Shown here: positions 23,210 through 35,781 of the stretch, in pieces | Layout: the number at the start of each line of letters is the position of its first letter | How positions within the stretch are numbered: position 1 is the first letter of the stretch | Notes under the pieces: model-generated | The model's database searches: none | Told to the model about the DNA's origin: nothing | What the model saw: the letters and a program-made list of their open reading frames with translations, nothing else | Position numbers and translations under genes: made by a program | Assembly: GCA_963070105.1 (NCBI GenBank) | Contig: OY718804.1 | Coordinates: 10,245,817-10,309,816 of the forward strand | Origin: Litomosoides sigmodontis | Taxonomy: Eukaryota > Nematoda > Chromadorea > Rhabditida > Onchocercidae | Length of the DNA: 64,000 bases | Direction: 5' to 3'

Positions 23210-26200
23210 TTATCCGAAAATTTTCGTTTTCAATCGTTTTAAAAACGTTTCTTTGTTATACCTCTCTTCTCCATTTTGACTTCCCTTTCCTCCATCATTA
23301 TCATCCACTACTGTCGCCCCACTTTCAGTTCTTTTTCTTTTAATATCTAAAAGAAGAGAAGTCAAAACGGAGAAGTAATCGTCTACTTTATATGAAAAAA
23401 TGAGAATTCGCCAACCGTGATGAATCAAGTAATAAAGGGTTTTTTACCTCCTAGGTGTTACGGTATATTTTATAAATCACCATTCGCCACTAAAAAAATG
23501 TTGCATAGGAAAGCTTACCTTCGACAGTACTACTTATTCCCTGTATTGTCCCCGGAGTGTCAGTTTCTAGCTCAGCCCAAGCTTGTATCAATGCTTTTTG
23601 TTTGTCAGTTAAAAGCCTGAAAAATTATCCATGGTGGTGAGGACTATAAACTGATGCTGAATTTAGGTGGAATCTCAATCAATGATTGGTCAAAACAGAA
23701 ATCCTTAAATTGTTCTTCCCCTATTTTATGAAAGCTCAATACAAATCTTGCCAAACCACTATCCCTTAAGAACTTAATACTAGCTGAACAATTAAATCCA
23801 TTCCAATCGCTTCGTTCGTTTTTGCCTCAAAGATAAATAAAAGCATCTCAAAATAGCAAAAACGTTTTGTAAAGTTAAGCTTTGTAAAGTCTTACTTTGG
23901 TACTTTCACTTTGATATTTATATACTGGTCTCCGTACCCAGCATAATTCAATTTTTTTATTCCTTTACCCGTCAGACGCATTTTTGTGTGCGATGCAGTT
24001 CCTGCTGGTATTTGTATGTACGTGTCTTCTTTTATCCCCGGCACCTGTATAATTTCGCCATGGCAAAAATATAGTACGACACTTCAAACGTAGATAACTA
24101 CCAACTTAATTGATACATATATGCATATAATAACAATATATATGCATATAATAATAATACAAATACTTAAAGTTGATTGAATTTTGAGATGCCCCAATAT
24201 GACTTAAATCTAAACTCGATTTCACTTGCTAATCTGACAATAATGCTTTATTGCTGACCCATATCGATCAGCCAGTTTTTCTATTCCCTTAAGTTAATGG
24301 AATCTATTGCAGTTTTTTCGTTGGAACTATTCGGCTATTTCAAAAGTATAAACCACCAGAGAACACAGGCAAAGGTATCTTTAGCTCCTCACTTGCTTCG
24401 AATTAGGTTTTGATACTTTTACATACAATAACTCTATTTTTTCCATTTCTTTCTTCTTCTTCCTTCTTTTCCCTGTTAACTGATCTCACAGAAAACAGTC
24501 GTCCACACTCACTATACTTTACGAAAGAGGAAAAAACAATACTTTGACGGTGCCCCCAAGAATTGCTTGTGCAACAGATATCTCAACATCACAATGAATG
24601 TCATACTTATCACGTCGGAAGCGTGATGATGGAGCCACTTTGAACGTAATGAAAACGGTTGACTGAAAAAGATCATGAACATTGAAGTAATATAATGCAC
24701 GAGTATTGCAACGATATAATGCACGAGTTTATTCATGCGACTTTTCTCAGAATAAAATCTTCAAAACTGACCTTTCCTACTGGCATTCGAACAGTTTCAC
24801 CATCATTTATTCCAGCTGGTATATTAACAGTTACACTACGCCGCTGAACTGCTCGCCCGTGACCTTCGCATTGCAAACACGGATTTTTATTGTAAAAACC
24901 CGTTCCTCGACAGCGCCCACAAGTAGACTGCATATAAAACCCACCCATTTGTTGTGTGACGTAACCGGTCCCATTACAATACGGACAGGAGACCTGAAAC
25001 CAAGAGGTATATTTAGCAAAAAGCTACCTTGCTTGATATAAACAACTCACACTTTTTGAGTCTTGCTAAGGACCGGCTCATAGTTCCAAAAAATAATTAC
25101 AAAAACCGCTACTTATTAAAACGTAAAGTACACTTCAGAATTTTAAACCGTTTCAATTTTTTTTCGAAAAATTAGCAACACCAAAAATAAAGTTGTTTTT
25201 TTAGGAATCAACTTTATTTTTGATATTGGTGATTAACTTTATTAAGAATAGTAACAATTACAAAGAAGAACCTTTTTATAACCGGGCTGAACTCCTTTTC
25301 CGAAGCAGGCTGGACAGTCATCCACAATATTTATATTCATAGACTTCTGAGCTCCACGAGCTGCCTCTTCGAATGATATGTTCATAATATGTTGCTCTGA
25401 TGATTCAAAGCCATCTGCCGAATCAGCAAAATCACCGAAATTACTAGCAAAGTTGGAAAACGGGCTACGTCCTCCTGAAGACCACTCAGTTTCCATTAAC
25501 TACCACTACCAATTGATGGAGAGGAAAGTTATTAAAGAAAGCTCTTAAGCATTCCACTGACATTCGATTAAAATATCCTACATAAATTATGCCTGCGTTT
25601 TACAATTTCTTACCAAACATTTTCCTAAATAACTCTTCTGGGTCAATTGTTGACTGATACTGCCAACCACTCGTGTCGTAACCTGCTCCAGCAGTCTGAC
25701 GCTGCTGGAATGGATCTGCGCCAAACTGATCGTATTGAGCGCGTTTCTGGTCATCACTAAGCACCTCAAAAAACCTCAGATTCAAACTGAACCAAAGTAA
25801 GACCTACTCAACAATCCCTAGCATGACCTTTGACTTTTGTACTGGATAAACATAATTTGTGACTGCTGAAATGTGCAAGATAAAATTTCTAACTAACCTC
25901 ATAAGCTTCAGACACTTCCTGAAATCGCGCATTGGCATCTTTGCTTTTATTTACATCCGGATGGTACTGTTTGGCTAGCTGCAAAAGTCCAAAAATCTTT
26001 TTTTCAAAAAAATAAATAGTCCTCTTTATTACCATGCTAAAATAAGATTATTAAGAAGAAATACATTATGGTGACCTCACCTTATAATACGCTTTTTTAA
26101 TATCCTTTGCCGATGCACCCTTCTTCAAGCCCAGAATCTCATAATAGTCACGTTTGTACCTAACACTGCTCGTATGAATTCCAAATGTTTGCTTCAGCAA

Positions 26201-26407
26201 AACATTCCGCTGTCCATCTAGAAATTGATATAATTAGAAAGCTATTGACCATTCTAAAAGTTGGTGCCTTATAGAATGGCAGTATGCATTGATCAATTAT
26301 TTACTTGTGAAGCAGCAGCTGATGGCGGCACAATGAACAGAAGAAGTATGATGCTGCGTCAAGCACTGAGCAACTAGTCGACACAAACCTCGACCTGCCG
26401 GTAGCAT
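23210..26407 (-). CDS. dnj-10: Mitochondrial DnaJ/Hsp40 co-chaperone, Tid1/DNAJA3 type, complete, 466 aa
   Basis: This type I J-protein stimulates mitochondrial Hsp70. Ten exons join in phase: 26305-26407 (ATG), 26081-26217, 25898-25978, 25614-25764, 25272-25474, 24772-24993, 24543-24662, 23896-24044, 23519-23616, 23210-23346 (TAA). The N-terminus (MLPAGRGLCRLVAQCL) is basic/hydrophobic like a matrix-targeting presequence. The J domain (about 58-122) starts RDYYEILG and has HPD at 86-88. A Gly/Phe linker precedes the zinc-binding domain (about 211-270) with four CxxCxGxG repeats: CPACFGKG, CPYCNGTG, CGRCRGTG, CLQCEGHG. The substrate-binding domains include VNIPAGINDGETVRMPVGK and AQAILGGTVKV. 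The C-terminus FLKRLKTKIFG parallels the human FLSKLKKMF end. The acceptor at 25475-25476 was chosen because it is the only one that keeps phase. The whole gene lies between the arms of the inverted GST duplication. Confidence 0.96.
25179..25231. repeat. Short inverted repeat in a DnaJ intron
   Basis: CACCA plus AAAATAAAGTTG on one side and the complementary CAACTTTATTTTTG...TGGTG on the other, separated by about 13 bases, could fold as an AT-rich hairpin. No function is evident. Confidence 0.6.
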
Positions 26408-27189
26408 CGAGCTATTACTGCTCCTGCACACCTGTAACAAATCACTGAAAACATGCTGAACCTGGATCCCTTGCCAAGATCGTAGTGATCTAGGTAACGC
26501 GGGTTTCTCCTCTCTATGCTACAATATAGATAGTCACGCGAAGCGGGTGACAGATCCCCTACCTAAAACATCGGGTCCAACCCGTCAAACCGAGCCGAAA
26601 GCACAAAGCTCTAAAAGCTACCGCGGGACCTCATCGCTCTGCTGCAGTTGAACTGAGTAGGTCACGGTCTTCCGCCTCGTTTTCAGAGAAATAGTGAGGA
26701 ACGAGAAGAGAGTTGTCTCGTTCTCCGCCAACGCAACACTATTTTGCGCAATTTCTATCTCTTTCAATCTCTTCAAATAATACTCTCTCATCTACTACTT
26801 CAATTGCCAGCTATAATTATTGGTGACCGTTTTGTTTTCTGGAGGCACACTTCCTCCGAAAGATGCTGAGATCACGTGGTTCGTGGATGTTTTAACGAGT
26901 AGCCAGGACGATGAAGCGTGATAAGCCTGAGCGGAGCCTGAGCAGTCAAATATGCCGAACCACGAACCCCGTTGCATTCCTTCAGAGCATAGTTTGGGAT
27001 AGATATTACGGAATGTCTTGCAGATAATCTGATTGCTTTACTTGCAGCAAATCCACACACTTAAAAAGTACAAAAATGTTTTGCAACGGTACCGGTTGTT
27101 TCTGAGTTAAGTCTTTAAAGCAGATTGGCATAACTTATAAGATTTGTAGTTAATTGACTTCACCAGAAATGTCTGAAACCTGAAACAGC
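26408..27189. other. DnaJ promoter side and spacer remainder
   Basis: Between the DnaJ start and the right arm of the inverted duplication. The part from about 26450 to 26720 is GC-richer than its surroundings. I looked for tRNA, snRNA and coding exons there and could support none. Confidence 0.5.
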
Positions 27190-28550
27190 TTTGTTGCCAA
27201 GTTGAAACTGCTTTTTTTTAGAATTGATGGATTGAGTGGCATTTGAATGTGGAAGGAATTTTGATAGGTATTCACTTCATTGCTTATTTTTGAGTTTCCA
27301 AAGGATTTGGTTGTGTGGTGAAGAAAGAGCTGATGGCGAAACTTCACAACCTATCAGATTGTGCACGCCTACTAATCCATTATCTTTGCCTTCATCCCTT
27401 TCGTGTCTGTCTGGTAATTCATCAAGTCCAGTGCAGTGCTTATTAAAAAATGAAATTGGTGTATGAAGCACGTTTGTTTGCAGGTAAAACCGTACGCAGT
27501 AATCCAATTAGCTTGAAGCTGTTGGTCTTAAATTGAGGGTTTTGATGCTATTAAGTAGGCGCTGTATGGGTGCAGCAAACAAATATTTAGTGCCTAAAAA
27601 TGAAAAGAAAAAGGATGCGCTGCAAGTGAAGTATTTCGTTTTCTCATTCGGAATGATAATCTATTTATTGCAAAGTAAAGTTCGTTAAAACAAGGAAGAG
27701 GGTTGGGCTGTTGCACAGATTTTCTCGATTTTATGCACTTGATTGTGCTACTTTAATTGTTTCTGGAGGATTGGATCGCTGAAAAGTTTTCAATTAATGA
27801 CAAGTCATCGGAAATAGGCTCCATCTCTGCTTCAAAAATAGTGCCGTTGTGGGTTGCTTTGCCGATTAGGACGGCCCGTAAATGGTGTTCTGCTTCTTGA
27901 ACCTCTTTGATCTGCAACAATTGAGAAGCATTATGATATTGGCAGGTGGAAGATTGGGCTGTTCTAAGGCTGATGATTAACAATCACCTCTGGCACACTG
28001 CGCATTTTGATGAACCATTTCACAATTTTTGGGTAGTTATGCGGGAAGTAACTGTCAAGGAAGACGTCTTTGATGATTTGTCGGATGATATGCAATCGGT
28101 GAATGAACGGAAATAAAATGATATCCGGCAGACCGACCTTGTTGCCTGCAATTGTCAAAATGAATTGAAGATGAGTTTCGAGTGAAGAATGGGACGGAAG
28201 AGGAAGCAAGGAAACCTGAATAGAAGTCGGATTTTAGCAGTTTCTCAGCCATGGCAAGTTTCTTCGCAAGGGTGGCGGTATCGCCGGTTAGTTTAGTCGT
28301 ATATGACATATGCCTTATTGCTTCACAAACCTATAATAAGTGGTTATCGTTAAGAGTATGGATAAGTGAAGTTGTAGAAATCAGTTGGTGTACCGATTCC
28401 AGCTTAAGTGCATAATATCGTTGCTTAGCTTTCAGGTGCGGCTCTTTGGACAAGATTCCTTTTTCCGGAAACATTTCCTCCAAATATTCCAAAATCACTC
28501 GGGAATCAGCCATCACCTGCAGTTTTATATTTGCAATTTTTTATGAAAAG
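27190..28550 (-). repeat. Right arm of the 1361-bp inverted duplication
   Basis: Reverse complement of 21580-22940 with five substitutions and no gaps. It includes the last four exons and the 3' flank of the omega GST gene. The spacer between arms (22941-27189) is 4249 bp and holds the complete DnaJ gene. Confidence 0.95.
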
Positions 28551-28949
28551 TTACCACTGTTCTTTTGATATATTTATAAGTTAGTTTCACTCAACTTAAC
28601 TTAACTTTCAAGCAAATGACAAAGAAATCCAGTAAATTTCCAGAAATGGAGCGAAGGAACGAACATTGCCCTTGTGTTCCAGAACTGGTACGGTTCCTTC
28701 CGGATGTTTTGTTGTGAACCATTTCGGTTTCTTTTGAAGGTCAACATTTACAACTTCAAATCTGAAATGGAGGGATTATAAATTTTAGCTTGCGAATCAT
28801 ATTGCCAAATGTACTTTGTATTTTCAAATTTCAAAAGGTTAACCGAAGGCCTTTCAACTTTGCAACAATGATAACTCTGTCGCAGTATGGACAATTTCGC
28901 GTTGAATAAATTCGAATAAGATCATCTTCCTCTGAAGGCTCCGCATCAC
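27753..28949 (-). CDS. Omega-class glutathione transferase, first exon not located
   Basis: Omega GSTs carry out thiol transfer and dehydroascorbate reduction with a cysteine nucleophile. Six exons join in phase: 28844-28949, 28665-28761, 28394-28516, 28216-28330, 27988-28145, 27753-27911 (TAA). The thioredoxin fold begins LIRIYSTRNCPYCDR, parallel to human GSTO1 IRIYSMRFCPFAER; the motif here is CPYC, so a second cysteine replaces the usual Ala. The cis-Pro segment is TVPVLEHKGN, and the acidic-Ser glutathione-binding turn is ADSRVI. The helical domain ends at KWFIKMRSVPE and a short acidic tail. The exon at 28949 opens in mid-codon (one base short), so a further 5' exon with the ATG must lie to the right; I could not identify it. 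The last four exons are duplicated in inverted orientation at 21614-22377. This is the copy likely to be active. Confidence 0.9.
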
Positions 28950-31900
28950 CTGTATTCAAATATTGATTTCATTTTTTGTTTTGCCCTATTAATTCTCTAA
29001 AAGTCTCCTCTTCCTACAAAAAAGTCTCCTTTCTAAAAGTCTTCTTCCTACAATCGCATATCATTCGCCATTGTGATTGATGAAAGTGATTTCCCCGAAA
29101 TTTAGCTACAGTATTCCGGTAATACCCACAATATGTTTACTCATTTGCATAATATTGTAATGTATAATTATCGCTTAGGTAATGAGGAAAATGCAATGGA
29201 ACTTTTTTCGGATATTTGTGAAGTAGATTTAACTGGTTTGTTTTCGGCTGCGAGACACAGAATCGATAGGAGAGATACAGTCCTGAAAGTGTTCCTATGG
29301 AAAGTGCTCACTGGTCGTAGTCTGTTATCAGTAGTAAGCAAGAATTGTTAAAGGCCCTTTATCATTAATTTTGCATTTTTCATATTTTCATGAATTTGAG
29401 CAATTAATTAATTAGTGCTCGTGTGAATAGAGCGAAAGAAAAAGGTTCCTTCTCCCAGTCCTTCACTCTTGCTCTTTTGAGAGATGTCTCAATGCTAATG
29501 ATTCATCCGAATTCATTTCAAGCACTGCAATGACAACTTGCCATATCAGTGGTGAATCAAACATCATCGTATGATAATGTTAATTAGCCAATAAAGCAAG
29601 CGCAAACAGTCACGAAGTAGCAAATGGATTACAGCAATATTGCGATAATGAAAGCGATGATACTGTAATTAAACTTTTTCTCTTCATATTCATTCATTCT
29701 CTGCATTGAATACTACATTACGATATATATGGGGGCACCTGTGATTCTTTTGATTACCATTTTTTAGCATAGAAAGACCGTTGGTCATTGGTCATTTCGT
29801 TGAAGAAGAAAAATCATTGAAAATGGAATTGCTATCCATCAAAAAAACACTAAAATCAATTTATTTAGGTAAAGCTTTTTCACTTAAAGTCTATTATTTT
29901 TGTCTTATCATCGATGTCCTCAGCAATCTTTCTGAATTTTGTTAGCGATCAAAACAGTACAAAATCTCATCACGGTTATTCAATTACTAAAAAAAAAACA
30001 TGAACTCTATGTCATTCATCATTTATGCTTCAGAATTTCGGTTGCTAAATTCTTTCGCGGTAATCGAAATTAATCTAACGCAAATAACCTCTATGAAGTC
30101 TTATGAAGTTTGTAAAACTTATTGCAAAATTTTTGAGAAAGAGAATGTTGATGAAAATATGAAAGTTGCGGATATGGAAGCGCCAGAGTGTGATATATAT
30201 ATATATATGAATATATGAATATAAATACGTATAGATATGCACCTTTATCTGATTTCAGTTCACGGAAGCGGCGAGAACCTGTTCAAAAGATGTACAAAGA
30301 ACATTGCAAACGAACGAAAGTGCATTCTACTTCATTTGCAACTCTCAATTAACTGATAATGATTACCTATCAGTCTAACACTAATCATATCATTTAAGCT
30401 ACTAAGCAGAAAAGTATCAATCTTTTCATAAACTTAGATATAAAATATCATTGAATTATGTCTCAATTCCCAGCAGCACTTTTAATTTTTGACATCATTG
30501 ATCACCTGCAGCTGATTTGCTCATTAATTTAACGTTGTAGACATCAGAGTGTAACGTTAGAACTATGAAATAAATTTGATCTGTGTCGTACAGTAAACTA
30601 AGTATAAGGAAAGAAATGCTATTAGAACCAAGTAATAACTTATAGTTTCACTTTTTGTAAATAAATGCAAGTGTCGCCTATTTGTGGTGAAATAACTTCC
30701 AATTTCCATGACCCATCTATTTGAATTATCTCTCTCTCTCTTTCTATTTTATCAGATAAATTCCTCTTCCCCACACGTCTCTTATCTTTCTCTACCCACG
30801 TATTCCCATTTTTGTAACGCTTTAAAACGAACCTTTTTCAAATTAATAAATATATCACATCTCTTTCCCCTCCACCTTTTCCCTACTATTTTTATTCTAT
30901 CTCTTCCATATTTTGATGCAAATAAATACTCTTAGCAATTTTCTTCATTTCCTACTCAACAGAAGCCTTGAGCCTAACTTGTTGCAATACTTGTGGCCTC
31001 TCCCCCTCTCTTAACTGAAAGTGAATTATCTTTAATCCATCGTAGTTACACCTTTCTCTCTCCCTCTCCTTCTCTCTCTCTGTGGAAAATTAGGTTGAAT
31101 TGATGGAGTGAGTGGTGCTTGATCACCGTTCATCACAAAGGATCCACAAATGGCCATCATTAAATTGTGTGACTGAATGAAGAAATATCGCATCATTCAG
31201 GTTTCAAGTTTAAATAATAATGCGCTGAGTGAAAAGGTGTCACTTTCAGTGCGACATTGACGCCTATCGAGCGATACATCAATTTCTCCTTCAGTCGTAG
31301 CACTGTCAGGGTGTCCTATCTTATTCCGTGTGCGCGATTGAAATCATAAACGAGACATCTGTGATCTTTCAAGGAAATGACCATAAACGCCACTCTTGAA
31401 CCCTCGATGAAAACGAAAAAAAAAGGCGAAATAATTCCAATTTCATTTACTGAAATGAAGTAGGCCATTTCGAATGCTTCACATTTTGTTGAGCAATACA
31501 AGAGGAAATGCAAATGAATATCCACTTACCGTCCATTCTTTCGCAAACATTTAAATTTGCAATTTTGAACTTTCGTACATTTGAATTACGCGTCTAAATC
31601 GCATCACTTGTCCCCCAACAATCACTTCACTTTTATAATTCAATAAAATTATTGTTGCAGGAAATTTCACCCACACAACCGTGAAGTTTCCTGATTTTGT
31701 GGTTAGCAATTGTCGGCCGAGCACTGCTATTAACATAATGGTCAGTCTAATATGCTTAGTTCATCCAGAAATTTCTACGATGGCATTTACCACTTGCAAA
31801 AAAAATGAATTAATCGCTTTCAAAGCGGACAACGGTGTTTTCTTCGTCTATTCCAATGGTGTAAATGTTGTAGACTTAAATCTTTTAATCGAAAATTGAA

Positions 31901-32862
31901 AAATTGAAATTAACTCTTTTAAATTTCCCGCACTTTTTTATTGCTTCTCCCTCATGTAATTAAATTGAAAAATGCTCACATAATTGACATTTTGTCAGCT
32001 TGTAATTAATTCAATATTATTTGGCAGATCTTTTTCTGAGCAAAAAATGGTAAAGAAATTATACTGTCAACGGAAAATCTTGTAAAGTATTGCTAATTAA
32101 GAGGTTAAGTTAGGAAGCGCTATCTACAACAAATTCTATTTATTTGCGGCAATTGTAATTTATATGATTAATTATCACTTCTTTAATTGGTTTAATTACA
32201 GCAAACATCTCGTCGCAAATGATTTGATATCTGATAATTCTTTCAATTCTTCCAATGAGTTTCGAAATCACTCCAGTCTTTGATGTCCAGTTGATTATAA
32301 GGGACGGAGTTTATCAGATGTGAGCAGGTCACTCTTACTCCACTCCCACATCAATCGGTTTCATCAAAGCGATCGATTCAACAAGCACTGCCAGCTAACA
32401 CGACACCTTCTCCAAGAAGTAAAATAATCCTTCACCTCTTCATCACAGTGCTCTCTTTCAATCATTGCATTCCATCCAGCAAAAACAGCAATTCATTTTT
32501 TAGTAAATTTAGGAAGAGAGCTACTAATTAGAGGCAAGAGAATAATGACTGAATTGCACAAACAAACGAGTATTAACAACCAGCGGTTTCACTGTAAATT
32601 ATCTGTTAAAAGTAATTGACTTTTAGGAGTAAACTTGTAGCAGCGCTTATTTGAAGGATGTGTTTCAAATGTAATGCTAACTCGTTTTTGAGTCAGTTTG
32701 TTTCATTTCAGATCAAATTGAGGCATTTGAAGGACGGAATTAGCGACGAGTGATTGATTCAGCAGGCAATTGATTTGGTTCAGAATATCAGTGTAGCAGT
32801 ACTGTAGGTGCAAGTAAGTACTTCTGAACGAGTTACTAGCAACTGAGGGATATCAAAGTATT

Positions 32863-32894
32863 GAGGAGAGAGAGAGAGAGAGAGAGAAAGAGAG
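32863..32894. repeat. (GA)n microsatellite
   Basis: About 32 bp of GA dinucleotides, one interruption. Confidence 0.95.
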
Positions 32895-32953
32895 GAATAG
32901 CTCTAAAATTCTCGCTAAAATTTTATTAATCATCTGAGACTATAAGTTTCTAT

Positions 32954-32973
32954 GTGTTTGTGTGTGTGTGTGT

Positions 32974-33012
<39 letters not shown>

Positions 33013-33026
33013 TGTGTATGTGTGTG
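32954..33026. repeat. (TG)n microsatellite with interruptions
   Basis: About 73 bp of TG dinucleotides broken by single TC and TA units. It lies about 500 bp upstream of the serpin start. Confidence 0.95.
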
Positions 33027-33248
33027 AAGTTTAAATGCAGAAGTGCGGAGGAGGAGAGGAGAAGGAAACTGATGAAAAGCGCTAGAGAAGGTCAGTGAAT
33101 GAATGTAGCCGTTGCTAATTGCTAATTGAGCTTGTTTGACCAGTTGAACTGAATGATTTAGCTTAAAACGTTGCGGAGATGGGAGCTGCTAGAGCAGAAG
33201 GAATCACAGCTTCGCTTACGCCGTGCTTTTTTATTTTTGGATAAAAGT

Positions 33249-33284
33249 CGTCGTCGTCGTCATCGTCATCCATCGTCCATCGTT
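33249..33284. repeat. Short CGT/CATC repeat
   Basis: GTCGTCGTCGTCGTCATCG followed by two CATCGTC-like units. Read on the minus strand it produces a spurious poly-Asp open frame. Confidence 0.85.
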
Positions 33285-33455
33285 CATTAGCTAGCTGCAG
33301 GGAAGATAGCTTGCTTAGTGTCGGTGTTGCGGAAGGGCAACATTCCCGGCACCGACACATTCCTCCTAGCTATCCGCCATTCCTCACGACATTTCATTTT
33401 TCTTCTCACCACAGTTGCAACTGTTCTTCCTCCAGCCGCTATTACTCATCCCTCT

Positions 33456-33500
33456 CACATCACATCACATCACATCATATCATATCATATCATCTATCAT
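33456..33500. repeat. CACAT/CATAT pentamer repeat in the serpin 5' leader
   Basis: About five CACAT units pass into CATAT units just before the serpin ATG. An in-frame ATG at 33318 would translate this repeat as His/Ser-rich sequence, which argues for starting at 33522. Confidence 0.9.
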
Positions 33501-33521
33501 CATCGGCTAAACATTCCTGTT

Positions 33522-35781
33522 ATGTTCAGTCGTTGCTATCAGAGTGCTTTATCACGTCGAGTCCTATCTCTTGTCCTGCTCGCTTCACTTACAATGCATC
33601 CTACGACAACAGCGCATGAATTAAATTACTATTTGGACAAGTAAGCTTTCTAGAGAGTTAGTTGTTCATTGGGTGTGATAGTTGCAAAAAGGAGCGATTT
33701 TGAGGAAAATATTTTGATTAAACTGAACCTGAACCGTACGAGAGGTATATTAGGTATGCGAAGGATACGATGCAATCAATGCATGCAAATTTCTCCCTTC
33801 GGCTCTTGTCAAACGTAGCAGATGGAACAGTTAATGCGGTACTGTCACCGTTATCACTGGCGATAACATTATCCTTGACTAGCGCTGCTGCAAGTGGTGT
33901 TACAAAATTGCAGATAAATGATGTTTTCGCGAGAGGTATCTTTTTTCCCTCTCTTCCTCTCTTCGATATCTTTCGGGCGCAGGTTCTCCTGACCAGCTAG
34001 AATCCCATTTTATCCTACATGCGCATATTAATTAACTCTGCTTAATTTTCATCCTTCAGGTTTCAGCAATAGCGTGGTGCAGAAGTACTATTCAATGCTA
34101 GCCAACAGATTACTACTAGGGAATAATGGTACCACAATAGAACCAGGTCTCCTTGTTGTTCTACATTTTTGTGGTCGTGACCGTGGTCGCGTAAACGATG
34201 CCATGTTCGATATTGCGCGAGAGTACATGGCCGATATACTTCAGTTCGACTGCAAAAATAAATCCGCCACTATTACCGTTCGTTTTCACGTAATAATTAG
34301 ACTGAAAATGAAGTTGTGGAGGAGAGAGAATGTGAAGCGTCTCTTACATCCTTCTTTGCGCATTTACCAGCTCTTTTTTCAGTCTATCAATCAGTGGATT
34401 GAAAATCAAACGAAATCAGAGTTTAAGATCTTTACAAAGAATGTTTGTAATGTAGACTGGCATTTTATGCTTGTCGATAGCTTCTACTTGAACGCAGCTT
34501 GGCATTATCCATTTGACGAGAAGCGAACAACTGTGAAAGACTTTTACGTCAACGAACATACTATCACTCAGGTAGATTTCACACATTTCCAAATATAACC
34601 TATCTTACCAGCTCTTGGTCAGTTAATTTCGTGGCTGATTTGTTGACAGACATTTCCCGAAACAATTCACAAGTTCACAGCGTTCACTTTGACTTCAAAA
34701 GGAAAACCGGCTAAAACGAAAACGACTGAATAAGTTAAAACAAGAGTCTTCGTAGCGAATTCGACCTTCCACGTATAACTGTTACAGGTGGAAATGATGT
34801 CTATGTGGGCATTTGATAAATTTAAATACACAGAAGATGCTGATGTCCAAGTTCTCGGTCTTCCCTATGAATTGAATTCAAACCTTTTCCTTTATATATT
34901 TTTGCCACGAGAGAAATTTGCACTAAGAAACGTTGTGCGTGAAATGACCGGACGTCGAGTTCTATTTTTGATTGCACGATGTAAAGTAATGGATGTTGAG
35001 GTAAATCTCTCCGAACCGAATTTGATAAATTTAAATTGATAATGAAATCGATAGTATTTGGCATATTATTTGAGCTTTCCACAACACATAAGCTTGGAGG
35101 AATAAACTTTCGTCAAGCAAAATTAAAAGCCATCTTGCGTAACGGGGTAAATCAGGTGATAGCGGGTACATCTGTCAAATGATGGTGCAATTTGTGCCAC
35201 CATTTGCGCAGGTTAAGTACGACTGATTGTGTTAGCTGCACATCTGTCGCATTATCTAAAGCTTTTCGAATAAATAGACATGCTAAGATGATTAGCTGTA
35301 AGATACATTAGATATCTTGAGATTGCTACTACTTCGTGAAAATTGCATCGGCACTGCTATTGCAGGTTGAGATACCTCGATTTTCAATCGAAAATCATTT
35401 TGAATTGAATTTACCGTTGGCAAGTCTCGGAATAGTGGAAGCGTTTACCAGTCGTGCCGATTTCCCGGCCATTTCAGTTGAAAAGATTCATGTTTCGACG
35501 CTTCTGCAGAAAACACAATTTGAGGTACTAATTTCATTAAATTATACTCTCAATATGCGACTGTATATTTCTCTCTACTTATTCAATAACCAATTCATTC
35601 TCTCTCATTGCAGATAAATGAGAAGGGTTCGTATCCGATAAACAGCACTCATGAAATACCAAAAGATCAGTTAACCGTTCTCTGGCAAGGTGGACATATC
35701 AAATTTATTGCCAATCATCCGTTTCTATTTGTCATTACAAAAATCGACCAAATGATCCTCATAGGGCACTACTCCAGTTAA
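33522..35781 (+). CDS. Secreted serpin, complete, 415 aa, non-consensus reactive-loop hinge
   Basis: Serpins are usually serine- or cysteine-protease inhibitors that trap the protease by loop insertion. Seven exons join in phase: 33522-33640, 33754-33935, 34060-34277, 34383-34571, 34788-35000, 35366-35524, 35614-35781 (TAA). A signal peptide is clear: RR, then VLSLVLLASL, then a cleavage-like THPTTTA-type region near residue 31. Family landmarks in order are VLSPLSLAITLSL, INQWIENQT, YLNAAWHYPFDE, FYVNEH, LPYELNSNLFLYIFLP and the C-terminal FIANHPFLFVI. The reactive-loop hinge reads EKGSYPINS; inhibitory serpins have small residues at the P12-P9 positions, but here they are Pro, Ile, Asn, Ser. 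The loop between the hinge Glu and the final PF is six residues longer than in alpha-1-antitrypsin. Either a non-inhibitory or an unusual serpin is likely. Confidence 0.93.

Larger units (their letters stand above)
28950..33521. other. Long non-coding stretch (about 4.5 kb)
   Basis: Should contain the missing first GST exon near its left end and the serpin promoter near its right end. Open frames at 29133-29351, 30000-30218, 30708-30935 and 31681-31899 have no recognised homology, no splice context and skewed composition, and are not called. It includes microsatellites at 32863-33026 and 33249-33284. Confidence 0.5.

Noticed and set aside
26450..26760. GC-rich stretch upstream of the DnaJ gene as a possible snRNA or tRNA cluster
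   Set aside because: No tRNA boxes and no match to U1, U2 or U6 landmarks could be found by eye.
29133..29351. 72-codon plus frame
   Set aside because: No homology, no acceptor or donor in context, isolated in non-coding DNA.
31681..31899. 72-codon plus frame
   Set aside because: No recognised product and no neighbouring exons in phase.
32189..32199. GGTTTAATTAC, the first 11 bases of the nematode SL1 leader
   Set aside because: The next bases do not continue the SL1 sequence and there is no donor; chance match.
33318..33521. Upstream in-frame ATG for the serpin
   Set aside because: It would add about 68 residues translated from a pentamer repeat and bury the signal peptide; the ATG at 33522 places the signal sequence at the N-terminus.
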